Source: an uncultured Bacteroidales bacterium (lineage in GTDB: Bacteria > Bacteroidota > Bacteroidia > Bacteroidales > UBA932). Taken from it: 6,889 nt of DNA. The stretch lies in contig CAMOVV010000062.1 in assembly GCA_946627685.1 (NCBI GenBank), positions 1 through 6,889 of the forward strand, read 5' to 3'. A program made the position numbers and the translations under genes. The notes beneath the pieces are model-generated. The model saw nothing but the letters and a program-made list of their open reading frames with translations. It made no database searches and was not told the DNA's origin. Within the stretch, counting starts at the first letter, position 1. Each line of letters starts with the position of its first letter. Of the stretch, positions 1-5,737 are shown piece by piece.

Positions 1-443
1 AGTACAAGCTGGTGGAATTCATGCAGGACAAGGTGGGACAGGAGTTCGACGGCCACATTTCCGGCCTTACCGACTGGGGAATGTACGTGGAAATCGACCC
101 CACCCACATCGAGGGCATGGTGTCCCTCAGGGAAATACGGCAGGACCGTTTCACCTTCGACGAGGACCACTACCGCATAGTGGGTTCCCACACGGGCAAG
201 GTGTTCCAGCTCGGCGACCCCGTGAGAATCCGTGTCAAAGCCACCAATCTCGAGCAGAAACTTCTTGATTACGAGCTTGTCGAGCCCGAGGTGGAGGATG
301 CAGGGGACATTCCCGTGGAGGAAAGCTTCTATGAGGCTTCCGGCAATAAGGCGGCCCGCAAGGCCAAGGTGGCCCGTTCCATCAAGGAGTCCAAGAAGGC
401 CCGCCGCTCCTCGAAGCAGCAGAAAGGCGGAAGGAGGAGATAG
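1..443 (+). CDS. rnr: Ribonuclease R, C-terminal fragment (S1 domain and basic tail), 5' partial
   Basis: This is the 3' end of a 3'-5' exoribonuclease of the RNB (RNase II/RNase R) family, which degrades structured RNA and helps in rRNA and tRNA quality control in the cytoplasm. The gene enters from outside the window: the frame is open from base 3 (first full codons Y-K-L-V-E-F-M) with no need for a start, and it stops with TAG at 441-443. About 146 residues are visible. Residues about 10-95 form an S1 RNA-binding domain; the run DKVGQEFDGHISGLTDWGMY, followed by an I-E-G-M-V segment, is typical of RNase R. After an acidic linker (VEDAGDIPVEES) comes a Lys/Arg-rich tail ending KGGRRR, as in RNase R and unlike RNase II. 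The RNB catalytic domain lies upstream of the window, so activity cannot be judged here. The in-frame GTG at 12 is internal, not the start. It converges on recO with 3 bp between stops. Confidence 0.93.
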   Translation, partial: YKLVEFMQDKVGQEFDGHISGLTDWGMYVEIDPTHIEGMVSLREIRQDRFTFDEDHYRIVGSHTGKVFQLGDPVRIRVKATNLEQKLLDYELVEPEVEDAGDIPVEESFYEASGNKAARKAKVARSIKESKKARRSSKQQKGGRRR

Positions 444-446
444 CCT

Positions 447-1097
447 CTATCCGTAAATCTCCCTTAAAATCTTCAGTGAACGGACGTTGATTGCGGATTC
501 CGTGTGGTATTCCAGATAACGCAGCGTGGCCGCGGCGATTTCGTTCCTGACAGCTCCCGTCATCGGGAGAAGCATGGCCTCCTCGAAGGGGGAGGACAGC
601 AGGGCGGACATTTCCCTGATAAGCGGCCCGGCGAAGGGGGCGAGGTCTTCCTTCGTGGGGCTGAAGCCCAGGGCGACCGCGAGTTCCAGGAGAAACCGGA
701 GGTGAAAATTAGGAAAATCGCTCTTCAGGGCGTCCAGGGTGAGGATTGAGCGCTCGCACCAGTCGAAAAGCCCCTCTTCCTCCATCCCTTCCTTTACGGT
801 CTTGAAAAGGGTCTCTCCCATGAAAAGGGTCATGGTGTTCTTGCGGATATCGCCCCTGATGCCGGCGAGGGGGGACTTCGCGGTCAGGGCTCCCGCCCGC
901 CAGAGGTCGGACCTCGGGTTCGGCGTGGCCTCCGCTTCGAGAATGTTCAGCGGCTGGAAAAGGGAAGAACCTCCCTTTTTCCCTACGCTCACGAGAAATC
1001 CCCTCCTCCCGTATTCCCTGCAAAGGGTGTGGAGTATCACCGTATTCTCCCCGAACTTGGTGTGGCTGAGAACTATGAGATTGACTTTCTCCTTCAT
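447..1097 (-). CDS. recO: DNA repair protein RecO
   Basis: RecO works with RecR (and RecF) to displace SSB and load RecA on single-stranded DNA during gap repair. The 216-residue product starts with a short OB-fold-like region (about residues 1-80, containing VLSHTKFGENTVILHTLCRE and a GRRGFLVSVG segment) followed by a helical part with the family-typical FHLRFLLELAVALGFSP at about 131-147. It is slightly shorter than the roughly 240 residues of E. coli RecO. The four-cysteine zinc site of some RecO proteins is absent: only two cysteines are present and they are far apart. The ATG at 1097 is chosen because it overlaps the rdgB stop as ATGA and is preceded by a purine-rich GGAAAGGGGG stretch. 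The frame stays open further upstream, to 1316, but that extension lies wholly inside rdgB and is Arg/Pro/Gly-rich shadow sequence. It is probably co-transcribed and translationally coupled with rdgB. The stop is TAG at 447-449. Confidence 0.9.
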   Translation of the reverse strand: MKEKVNLIVLSHTKFGENTVILHTLCREYGRRGFLVSVGKKGGSSLFQPLNILEAEATPNPRSDLWRAGALTAKSPLAGIRGDIRKNTMTLFMGETLFKTVKEGMEEEGLFDWCERSILTLDALKSDFPNFHLRFLLELAVALGFSPTKEDLAPFAGPLIREMSALLSSPFEEAMLLPMTGAVRNEIAAATLRYLEYHTESAINVRSLKILREIYG

Positions 1098-1711
1098 TTC
1101 CCCCTTTCCTTGAGGAAGGCGGCCATCAGTCTGAGGGCCTTGCCCCTGTGGGATATAGCGTTCTTGTCTTCCTCGGAGATTTCGGCGAGGGTGAGATTGT
1201 CCGTGTTGGGGACGGGACGCCCGTCCGCGGAAGGAATCTCGTCGGGGATGAAAACAGGGTCGTAGCCGAAGCCTCCCTTCCCCGACCTGGACCCGGCTAT
1301 CCGGCCTTCCAGGCATCCGTCGAAGAAGAACTCCTGTCCCGAGAGAATCAGGGTCACGACGCTGCGGAAGCGGGCCCTCCTGTCGGAGACTCCGGTGAGA
1401 TTGGTCAGGAGCTTGTCTATATTCGCTTGGAAATCATGACCTTCCCCGGCATATCTCGCAGTGTGGACTCCGGGGGCTCCTCCCAGGGCGTCCACCTCAA
1501 GGCCGGTGTCGTCGGCAAAGCAGTCGGCCCCCGTTTTTTCATGGATGAACCTGGCCTTCAGCAAGGAATTGTCCTTCAGGGTTTCCCCCGTTTCCTCGAC
1601 ATCTTCGTCGATCCCCATTTCGGCGGGAGAGGCGAGGTCCCAGCCTTCCCCGAGGATTTCCCCGGCCTCGCGGAGTTTCCCTTTATTTGCCGTAGCGAAA
1701 ATAATTTTCAT
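1094..1711 (-). CDS. rdgB: XTP/dITP diphosphatase (non-canonical purine NTP pyrophosphatase, Ham1/RdgB family)
   Basis: This enzyme hydrolyses dITP, XTP and related deaminated purine nucleotides to monophosphate plus pyrophosphate, keeping them out of DNA and RNA. The 205-residue length is normal for the family. Hallmarks are all visible: the N-terminal FATANKGKLRE substrate loop with the T-x-N-x-x-K pattern (T7, N9, K12), the catalytic/metal region FADDTGLEVDAL (D67, D68), GAPGVHTARYAG at 78-88, GGFGYDPVF at 146-154 and SHRGKAL at 187-193. Between the YDP motif and SHRG there are about 12 more residues than in E. coli RdgB (an insert around PSADGRPVPNTDN), which is unusual but leaves both motifs intact. 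The ATG at 1711 gives the standard MKIIFATANKGK start and has a weak AAAAGGA upstream. It is the first gene of the rdgB-recO operon and is divergent from the S41 protease gene. Confidence 0.97.
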   Translation of the reverse strand: MKIIFATANKGKLREAGEILGEGWDLASPAEMGIDEDVEETGETLKDNSLLKARFIHEKTGADCFADDTGLEVDALGGAPGVHTARYAGEGHDFQANIDKLLTNLTGVSDRRARFRSVVTLILSGQEFFFDGCLEGRIAGSRSGKGGFGYDPVFIPDEIPSADGRPVPNTDNLTLAEISEEDKNAISHRGKALRLMAAFLKERGK

Positions 1712-1726
1712 CTTTCAATCCTTTTC
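1706..1726 (-). promoter_or_regulatory. Short 5' leader and weak ribosome-binding site of rdgB
   Basis: On the minus strand the ATG of rdgB (1711-1709) is preceded by GAAAAGGATTGAAAG. The AAAAGGA stretch sits about seven bases before the start codon and could act as a weak Shine-Dalgarno. With the predicted start of transcription near 1727 the leader would be about 15 bases. Bacteroidota often initiate without a strong Shine-Dalgarno, so this is only suggestive. Confidence 0.35.
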
Positions 1727-1730
1727 AAGA

Positions 1731-1738
1731 CAAATATA
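1731..1738 (-). promoter_or_regulatory. Bacteroidota -7 promoter box (TATATTTG) for rdgB-recO
   Basis: Read on the minus strand, 1738 to 1731 is TATATTTG, an exact match to the Bacteroidales -7 consensus TAnnTTTG. It would put transcription start about four bases downstream (near 1727), 15 or so bases before the rdgB ATG at 1711. No good TTTG-type -33 element is visible at the expected 19-21 bp distance, so the call rests on the -7 box and its position in the divergent gap. Confidence 0.6.
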
Positions 1739-1743
1739 TTAAT

Positions 1744-1751
1744 TAAATTTG
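1744..1751 (+). promoter_or_regulatory. Bacteroidota -7 promoter box (TAAATTTG) for the S41 protease gene
   Basis: Positions 1744-1751 read TAAATTTG, matching TAnnTTTG on the plus strand. Predicted transcription start is near 1755, giving a leader of roughly 57 bases before the ATG at 1812. A T-run (TTTT, 1722-1725) lies 18 bp upstream and may be a weak -33 element. The box is a mirror partner of the minus-strand box at 1731-1738, with five bases between them. Confidence 0.6.
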
Positions 1752-1811
1752 TCACTTGCGCAGGCTCGGCACGGCAATTGCTCCCTGCCTGTCCGGATAT
1801 TTGACAAGATT

Positions 1812-3431
1812 ATGAAAATAAGAACCGCCATACTCACGGGCCTCGCCGCCCTCCTTTGCATCGCCGCCTACGGCCAGTCCAGAACCTTCGAGACCGGCAA
1901 ATGGATTGACATTCATAACGCCCTGCTCAAGGCCCTCAGCGCCTCCTACGTCGATTCCCTTCCCCTCTCCCGCATCGAGATGAAGGGCATCGAAGCCATG
2001 CTCGGCGACCTCGACCCCTACACCGAATTTGTGCCGGAAGAGGAGCAGGAGGACTTCCAGATGATGATAAACAAGACCTACGGAGGCGTGGGCGCCATCA
2101 TTTTCAAGCCTGAAAAGGACGGCAACGTGATTATCAACGAGCCCTATTCCGGAGCTCCCGTCACCAAGGCCGGCATCGTGGCCGGGGACGAGATTATGGA
2201 AATCGACGGGGTGAGCGTGAAGGGCCTGGATTCGAAGCAGTGCAGCGACAGGATGAAGGGAAAGCCCGGCACGGTGGTGAAATTCAAGATTAAGAAGGTC
2301 CGCAGCGGGGAGATAAAGGATGTGGAAGTGACCCGCGAGAGGATTCACCTTCCGGACGTGGAATACGCGGGAATGCTGGAAGACGGCACCACGGGGTACA
2401 TGCTCCAGTCGGGCTTTACCGAAGGAGTCTCCGATGCGGTGCGCTCCGGCTTCCTGAAACTGCGTGAGCAGGGGATGAAGAAGTTCGTCCTCGACCTTCG
2501 CGGCAACGGCGGCGGCATCATGCAGGAAGCCGTCAAGATAGTGTCCCTCTTCGTTCCCAAAGGCTCCGTCGTGGTCTCGTCCAAGGGCAACAACGAGAAG
2601 GAGATGGTTTACAGGACGGTAGGGGAGCCCGTGGACACCGAGATGCCCATCGTGATACTGGTGGACTCCGGCTCGGCAAGTTCTTCCGAGATTGTCGCCG
2701 GGGCCATGCAGGACCTCGACAGGGCCACCATCCTTGGCCGGAGGACCTTCGGCAAGGGCCTTGTCCAGAGCATCCGTCCCCTTCCCTATAACGGCCAGCT
2801 CAAGGTCACCACGGCCAAATACTACACCCCCAGCGGCCGCTGCGTGCAGGTGATGGACTATTCCCGCAGGAACGAAGACGGCAGCGTCGGGGCCATTCCC
2901 GATTCCCTCACCAAAGAGTTCAAGACCCTCCACGGGCGCACCGTCCGGGACGGCGGCGGCATCACCCCCGACGACACCCTGAAGGTGAAAAGATACAGCC
3001 GCCTCACCTATTCCCTCGTACTCAATGCCGTCACCGAGCAGTATGCGCTTGAATATGTCCGTTCCCACGAAAGCATCCCCGCGCCGGAGGACTTCCGTCT
3101 CTCCGACAAGGAATATGAGGACTTCGTGGCCTTCGCCGAGAACAAGGAATTTGACTACCGTTCTTCGGCCCAGGCCTATTTCGACCTCATGAAGAAGGAA
3201 CTTGCCGAAGACGGCCTCGATGAAAGCATGAAACCCCAGATAGAGGCCCTCGAGAACGCCATAAAGATGGATAAGAGGACTTTCCTCAACCTAAAGAAGG
3301 ACGAAATCGTTCCCTTCCTCGAAGAGGAGATAGTCATCCGCTACTATTACCAGCAGGCCGGCGTGAAGGTGCGGCTGCGCTATGACGACCAGCTGCGCGA
3401 AGCCCTCACCAAGCCTCTGATTTCATTCTGA
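1812..3431 (+). CDS. S41 family C-terminal processing peptidase, exported
   Basis: This is a serine protease of the tail-specific/CtpA family that cleaves envelope proteins near their C termini. The 539-residue product begins with a signal peptide (basic MKIR, hydrophobic core to about residue 19, likely cleavage after A-Y-G-Q near residue 22), so it acts in the periplasm or at the inner membrane. A PDZ domain spans about residues 80-175 (GGVGAIIF, AGIVAGDEIMEIDGVSV). The protease core carries the RGNGGG loop (230-235), the catalytic serine in GSASSSEI (S290 by alignment), and the lysine of GRRTFGKGLVQ (K315), with the conserved 25-residue Ser-Lys spacing and Gln 319. After the core comes a charged, mostly helical extension of about 150 residues (390-539), commonly seen in Bacteroidales members. 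ATG 1812 is chosen because it gives a clean signal peptide; the reading frame upstream runs back into the -7 box. Substrate is unknown. It converges on the U32 gene with 11 bp between. Confidence 0.96.
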   Translation: MKIRTAILTGLAALLCIAAYGQSRTFETGKWIDIHNALLKALSASYVDSLPLSRIEMKGIEAMLGDLDPYTEFVPEEEQEDFQMMINKTYGGVGAIIFKPEKDGNVIINEPYSGAPVTKAGIVAGDEIMEIDGVSVKGLDSKQCSDRMKGKPGTVVKFKIKKVRSGEIKDVEVTRERIHLPDVEYAGMLEDGTTGYMLQSGFTEGVSDAVRSGFLKLREQGMKKFVLDLRGNGGGIMQEAVKIVSLFVPKGSVVVSSKGNNEKEMVYRTVGEPVDTEMPIVILVDSGSASSSEIVAGAMQDLDRATILGRRTFGKGLVQSIRPLPYNGQLKVTTAKYYTPSGRCVQVMDYSRRNEDGSVGAIPDSLTKEFKTLHGRTVRDGGGITPDDTLKVKRYSRLTYSLVLNAVTEQYALEYVRSHESIPAPEDFRLSDKEYEDFVAFAENKEFDYRSSAQAYFDLMKKELAEDGLDESMKPQIEALENAIKMDKRTFLNLKKDEIVPFLEEEIVIRYYYQQAGVKVRLRYDDQLREALTKPLISF

Positions 3432-3442
3432 CGGGAGCCGGA

Positions 3443-4702
3443 TTATTCGGTCTGTCTCCAGATATAGACCTTGTCGCCCCGGTGAAGCCGGGTGAGAGGG
3501 GGCTGAAGGGAGAAATGTACCGCGCAGGCCACCCCTCTCGGGACTTCCTGCACTCGGGCGTCATTGTCCACCCTCACATCTTCCGCCTTCAGCTCCACGC
3601 AGCCCGTTGAAGGGCCGATGACAAGAATGTCGTCGCCCAGGCGGAGAGGCTCGTTCTCAACCTCTATCTCTCCCACTGAAATCCTGTTGTACCAGTTGGT
3701 TACCTTCCCGCAATAGACCTTTCTCCGGGTGGCCTGGGTGCCATAGACCCCGCTCCATTCCCCGAGCCTGGCCCCCTGGTAGTATCCGTCCCAGAAGCCC
3801 CGGTTGAACACTTCCGCGAGCCTTTCTTTCAGCGATGAGGCCAGCTGGGGGGTGAAGGTCCCGTCGCAGATGGCGTCGGCCGCCTTCCGGTAGCACTCCG
3901 CGCATCTCTTCACATATTCCGCCGAGCGGGCCCTTCCCTCAATTTTGAAGACCCGCACTCCGCTCTCCACGATTTTGTCGAGAAATTCTATGGTACACAG
4001 GTCCTTCGGGGACATGATATACTCATTGTCTATATTCAGCGAATTGCCGGTCTCGACATCGGTGACTTCGTAGCCCCTGCGGCACACCTGCAGGCAGGCT
4101 CCGCGGTTGGCGGACTGGCCGTAGGTCTGGAGGCTGAGATAGCATTTGCCCGAAACGGCCATGCAGAGGGCTCCGTGGACGAACATTTCTATCCTTACGG
4201 GCTTCCCGGAAGGGCCTGTGATGCCTTCGGCCCGGATGGCTTCGTGGATTTTCCCGACCTGGCCGAGATTCAGTTCCCTGGCGAGAACGACGACGTCGGC
4301 GAAGCCGCTCCAGAACCGGAGGGCCTCGGTGTTGGATATGCTGAGCTGGGTGGAGGCGTGGACTTCGAGGCCGATGTCCCTGCAATAGGAGATGCAGGCC
4401 AGGTCGGAGGCTATGATGGCGTCCACTCCGGCGGCTTTGGCGGCGTCGAGGGCCTCTTTCATCGGGGAGAGGTCTTCGTCGAAAAGGGTTATGTTGAGGG
4501 TCATGTAGGCCTTGACGCCGTTCTCACGGCAGATTCTCACGACTTCCGGCAGGTCTTCCTTCGTGAAGTTTCCCGCGGAACGGGACCTCATGTTCAGGTG
4601 CCCCACTCCGAAATAGACGGAGTCGGCCCCGCCTTCAATTGCGGCCATCAGGCAGTCAAAACCGCCCGCAGGGGCCATTATTTCCAGCTCCTTCCTGTCC
4701 AC
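3443..4702 (-). CDS. U32 family protein, TrhP/YegQ-like (probable tRNA U34 hydroxylation factor)
   Basis: The 419-residue protein belongs to the so-called peptidase U32 family, now known mainly as O2-independent hydroxylation proteins carrying an Fe-S cluster. The N terminus ELEIMAPAGGFDCLMAAIEGGADSVYFG is the typical TIM-barrel opening. The family signature E-x-F-x2-G-A-L-C-x4-S-G-x-C-x-L-S is complete at 172-190, and Cys 180, 187, 203/207 and 236 are candidates for cluster ligands. VFKIEGRARSAEYV (251-264) is also conserved. A C-terminal domain of small beta-strand character (about 325-419) matches the YegQ/TrhP layout better than the short UbiU/UbiV proteins. TrhP makes 5-hydroxyuridine at tRNA position 34 using prephenate; RlhA (23S rRNA) is the main alternative. 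The start is a GTG at 4702, placed 5 bp after the stop of the prenyl synthase gene; the ATG at 4678 (MAPAGG) would cut off the first strand. It is the second gene of that operon. The stop is TAA at 3443-3445. Confidence 0.92.
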   Translation of the reverse strand: MDRKELEIMAPAGGFDCLMAAIEGGADSVYFGVGHLNMRSRSAGNFTKEDLPEVVRICRENGVKAYMTLNITLFDEDLSPMKEALDAAKAAGVDAIIASDLACISYCRDIGLEVHASTQLSISNTEALRFWSGFADVVVLARELNLGQVGKIHEAIRAEGITGPSGKPVRIEMFVHGALCMAVSGKCYLSLQTYGQSANRGACLQVCRRGYEVTDVETGNSLNIDNEYIMSPKDLCTIEFLDKIVESGVRVFKIEGRARSAEYVKRCAECYRKAADAICDGTFTPQLASSLKERLAEVFNRGFWDGYYQGARLGEWSGVYGTQATRRKVYCGKVTNWYNRISVGEIEVENEPLRLGDDILVIGPSTGCVELKAEDVRVDNDARVQEVPRGVACAVHFSLQPPLTRLHRGDKVYIWRQTE

Positions 4703-4707
4703 GGCCC

Positions 4708-5685
4708 CTATTTAGTCCTGCCGACGAGTTTTTCGGCAAAGCGGCGCAGCTGCTCGTAGCCCACTCCGGAACAGACTTTTCCGGCATATTCCAGGGCTTT
4801 GTCGCTCAGGCGCCTTATCTCTTCCTTGGCATCCTTGTCCACTCCGAGTTCCTTGTAGAGGGCGGTCATGGCGTCGATTTTGGCCTTTCTTTCCTCCTGG
4901 GAGCCCGTTCCCATGTCCAGGATTTCCTCAATGCGGGAAGGGTCGGCGGCTTTTTCCCTGGCCCTAATGGTGAGCCAGCATTTCTTGTTGTTCACGATAT
5001 CCCCTCCTATCGGCTTGCCGAAGACCTTCGTGTCTCCGAAGGCGTCCAGATAGTCGTCGGCCACCTGGAAGGCGAGGCCGAGGTTGTAGCCGTAGCGGTA
5101 GAGGTTGATGCAATCCTCTTCCGAGGCCCCTGCGATGAGGGCCCCCATCTTTGCGGAACAGGCGATGAGGACTCCGGTCTTGAGGCCTATCATCTTCATG
5201 TACCTGTCCATTTCCACGTTGTCTTCATTCTCGAAGTCCATGTCCATCTGCTGGCCTTCGCAGACTTCGGCAGCGGTGGCGTTGAAAAGCTTCATGACGG
5301 GTTCGAGGCAGCGTGACGGGGCCATGGCTATCCTGCGGTAACTGTCTATGCACATGGCGTCTCCGGAGAGGATGGCCGTGTCCGCGCCCCACCTGTCCCA
5401 CACCGTCGGCACCCCTCTCCTCAGAGGGGACTTGTCCATGATGTCGTCATGGATGAGGGTGAAACTGTGGAACACCTCAATCCCTGAAGCGGGGCCGAGG
5501 ATGTCGGGGCCGAAGTCGTCTTTGTAGAGGCCGAACACGGTGAGGCAAAGCCTGGGTCTGAGGCGTTTGCCCCCTATTTCTATCATGTAGCGCAGAGGGT
5601 CGTAGAGGAGGGCGGGGCTTTCGGGGAAGGAAATCCCGTCGAAAAGCTTTCCTATGGCCTGGTCGATTTTGTTCTCGGGAATCAT
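4708..5685 (-). CDS. Polyprenyl diphosphate synthase (short-chain, GGPP/FPP-type)
   Basis: This trans-prenyltransferase condenses isopentenyl diphosphate with allylic diphosphates in the cytoplasm to build isoprenoid chains for quinone and undecaprenyl pathways. The 325-residue protein has IGGKRLRP (37-44, diphosphate binding), the first Asp-rich motif DDIMD (D80, D81, D84) followed by SPLRRG, the GD-M motif after AILSGDAM, the lysine in LKTG (about 168-171), QVADDYLD (second Asp-rich motif, D210, D211, D214), and GGDIVNNKK (227-235). The first Asp-rich motif lacks the two-residue insert (DDxxxxD) of bacterial type II FPP synthases, and a phenylalanine (F75) lies five residues before it, the arrangement of archaeal-type GGPP synthases. 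That suggests a C20 or shorter product, by inference. ATG 5685 fits the domain start; the frame runs further up to 5766 but that part overlaps rsgA and the promoter region. It is the first gene of the operon with the U32 gene. The stop is TAG at 4708-4710. Confidence 0.93.
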   Translation of the reverse strand: MIPENKIDQAIGKLFDGISFPESPALLYDPLRYMIEIGGKRLRPRLCLTVFGLYKDDFGPDILGPASGIEVFHSFTLIHDDIMDKSPLRRGVPTVWDRWGADTAILSGDAMCIDSYRRIAMAPSRCLEPVMKLFNATAAEVCEGQQMDMDFENEDNVEMDRYMKMIGLKTGVLIACSAKMGALIAGASEEDCINLYRYGYNLGLAFQVADDYLDAFGDTKVFGKPIGGDIVNNKKCWLTIRAREKAADPSRIEEILDMGTGSQEERKAKIDAMTALYKELGVDKDAKEEIRRLSDKALEYAGKVCSGVGYEQLRRFAEKLVGRTK

Positions 5686-5705
5686 CGGTTTGGGTTTAGT
5701 AAGTG

Positions 5706-5713
5706 CAAAGATA
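5706..5713 (-). promoter_or_regulatory. Bacteroidota -7 promoter box (TATCTTTG) for the prenyl synthase-U32 operon
   Basis: Read on the minus strand, 5713 to 5706 is TATCTTTG, an exact TAnnTTTG match. Predicted transcription start near 5702 leaves a leader of about 17 bases before the ATG at 5685. A -33 TTTG is not visible at the usual distance; the upstream sequence on that strand runs into the rsgA coding region. Confidence 0.6.
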
Positions 5714-5724
5714 GAGAAAAAACT

Positions 5725-5732
5725 TATCTTTG
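5725..5732 (+). promoter_or_regulatory. Bacteroidota -7 promoter box (TATCTTTG) for rsgA, implying a near-leaderless mRNA
   Basis: Positions 5725-5732 read TATCTTTG on the plus strand, identical to the box on the other strand. The rsgA ATG is at 5738, only five bases after the box, so transcription would start at or within a few bases of the start codon. No Shine-Dalgarno is present. Either rsgA is translated from a leaderless mRNA or its real start is a later codon; the conserved N-terminal strand argues for 5738. Confidence 0.55.
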
Positions 5733-5737
5733 CATCG

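Larger units (their letters stand above)
5704..5734. repeat. Perfect 10-bp inverted repeat containing both divergent promoter boxes
   Basis: TGCAAAGATA (5704-5713) and TATCTTTGCA (5725-5734) are perfect inverted copies separated by 11 bases (GAGAAAAAACT). Each arm contains one TAnnTTTG box, one per strand. The symmetry could simply reflect two identical promoter boxes facing outward, but it extends two bases beyond the 8-bp consensus on both sides, so a dimeric regulator site is possible. Confidence 0.75.

Noticed and set aside
1098..1316. N-terminal extension of RecO by 73 codons
   Set aside because: The extra sequence is Arg/Gly/Pro-rich shadow of rdgB in another frame; RecO homology begins at the ATG overlapping the rdgB stop.
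1752..3068. A 438-codon open frame on the minus strand opposite the S41 protease gene
   Set aside because: Its His/Gly/Ala/Val-rich translation resembles no family and arises from the GC-rich codon pattern of the protease gene, which has clear motifs on the plus strand.
3432..3455. Bidirectional terminator between the S41 and U32 genes
   Set aside because: Only a 3-bp CCG/CGG pairing around GATTATT is visible, too weak to support a terminator.
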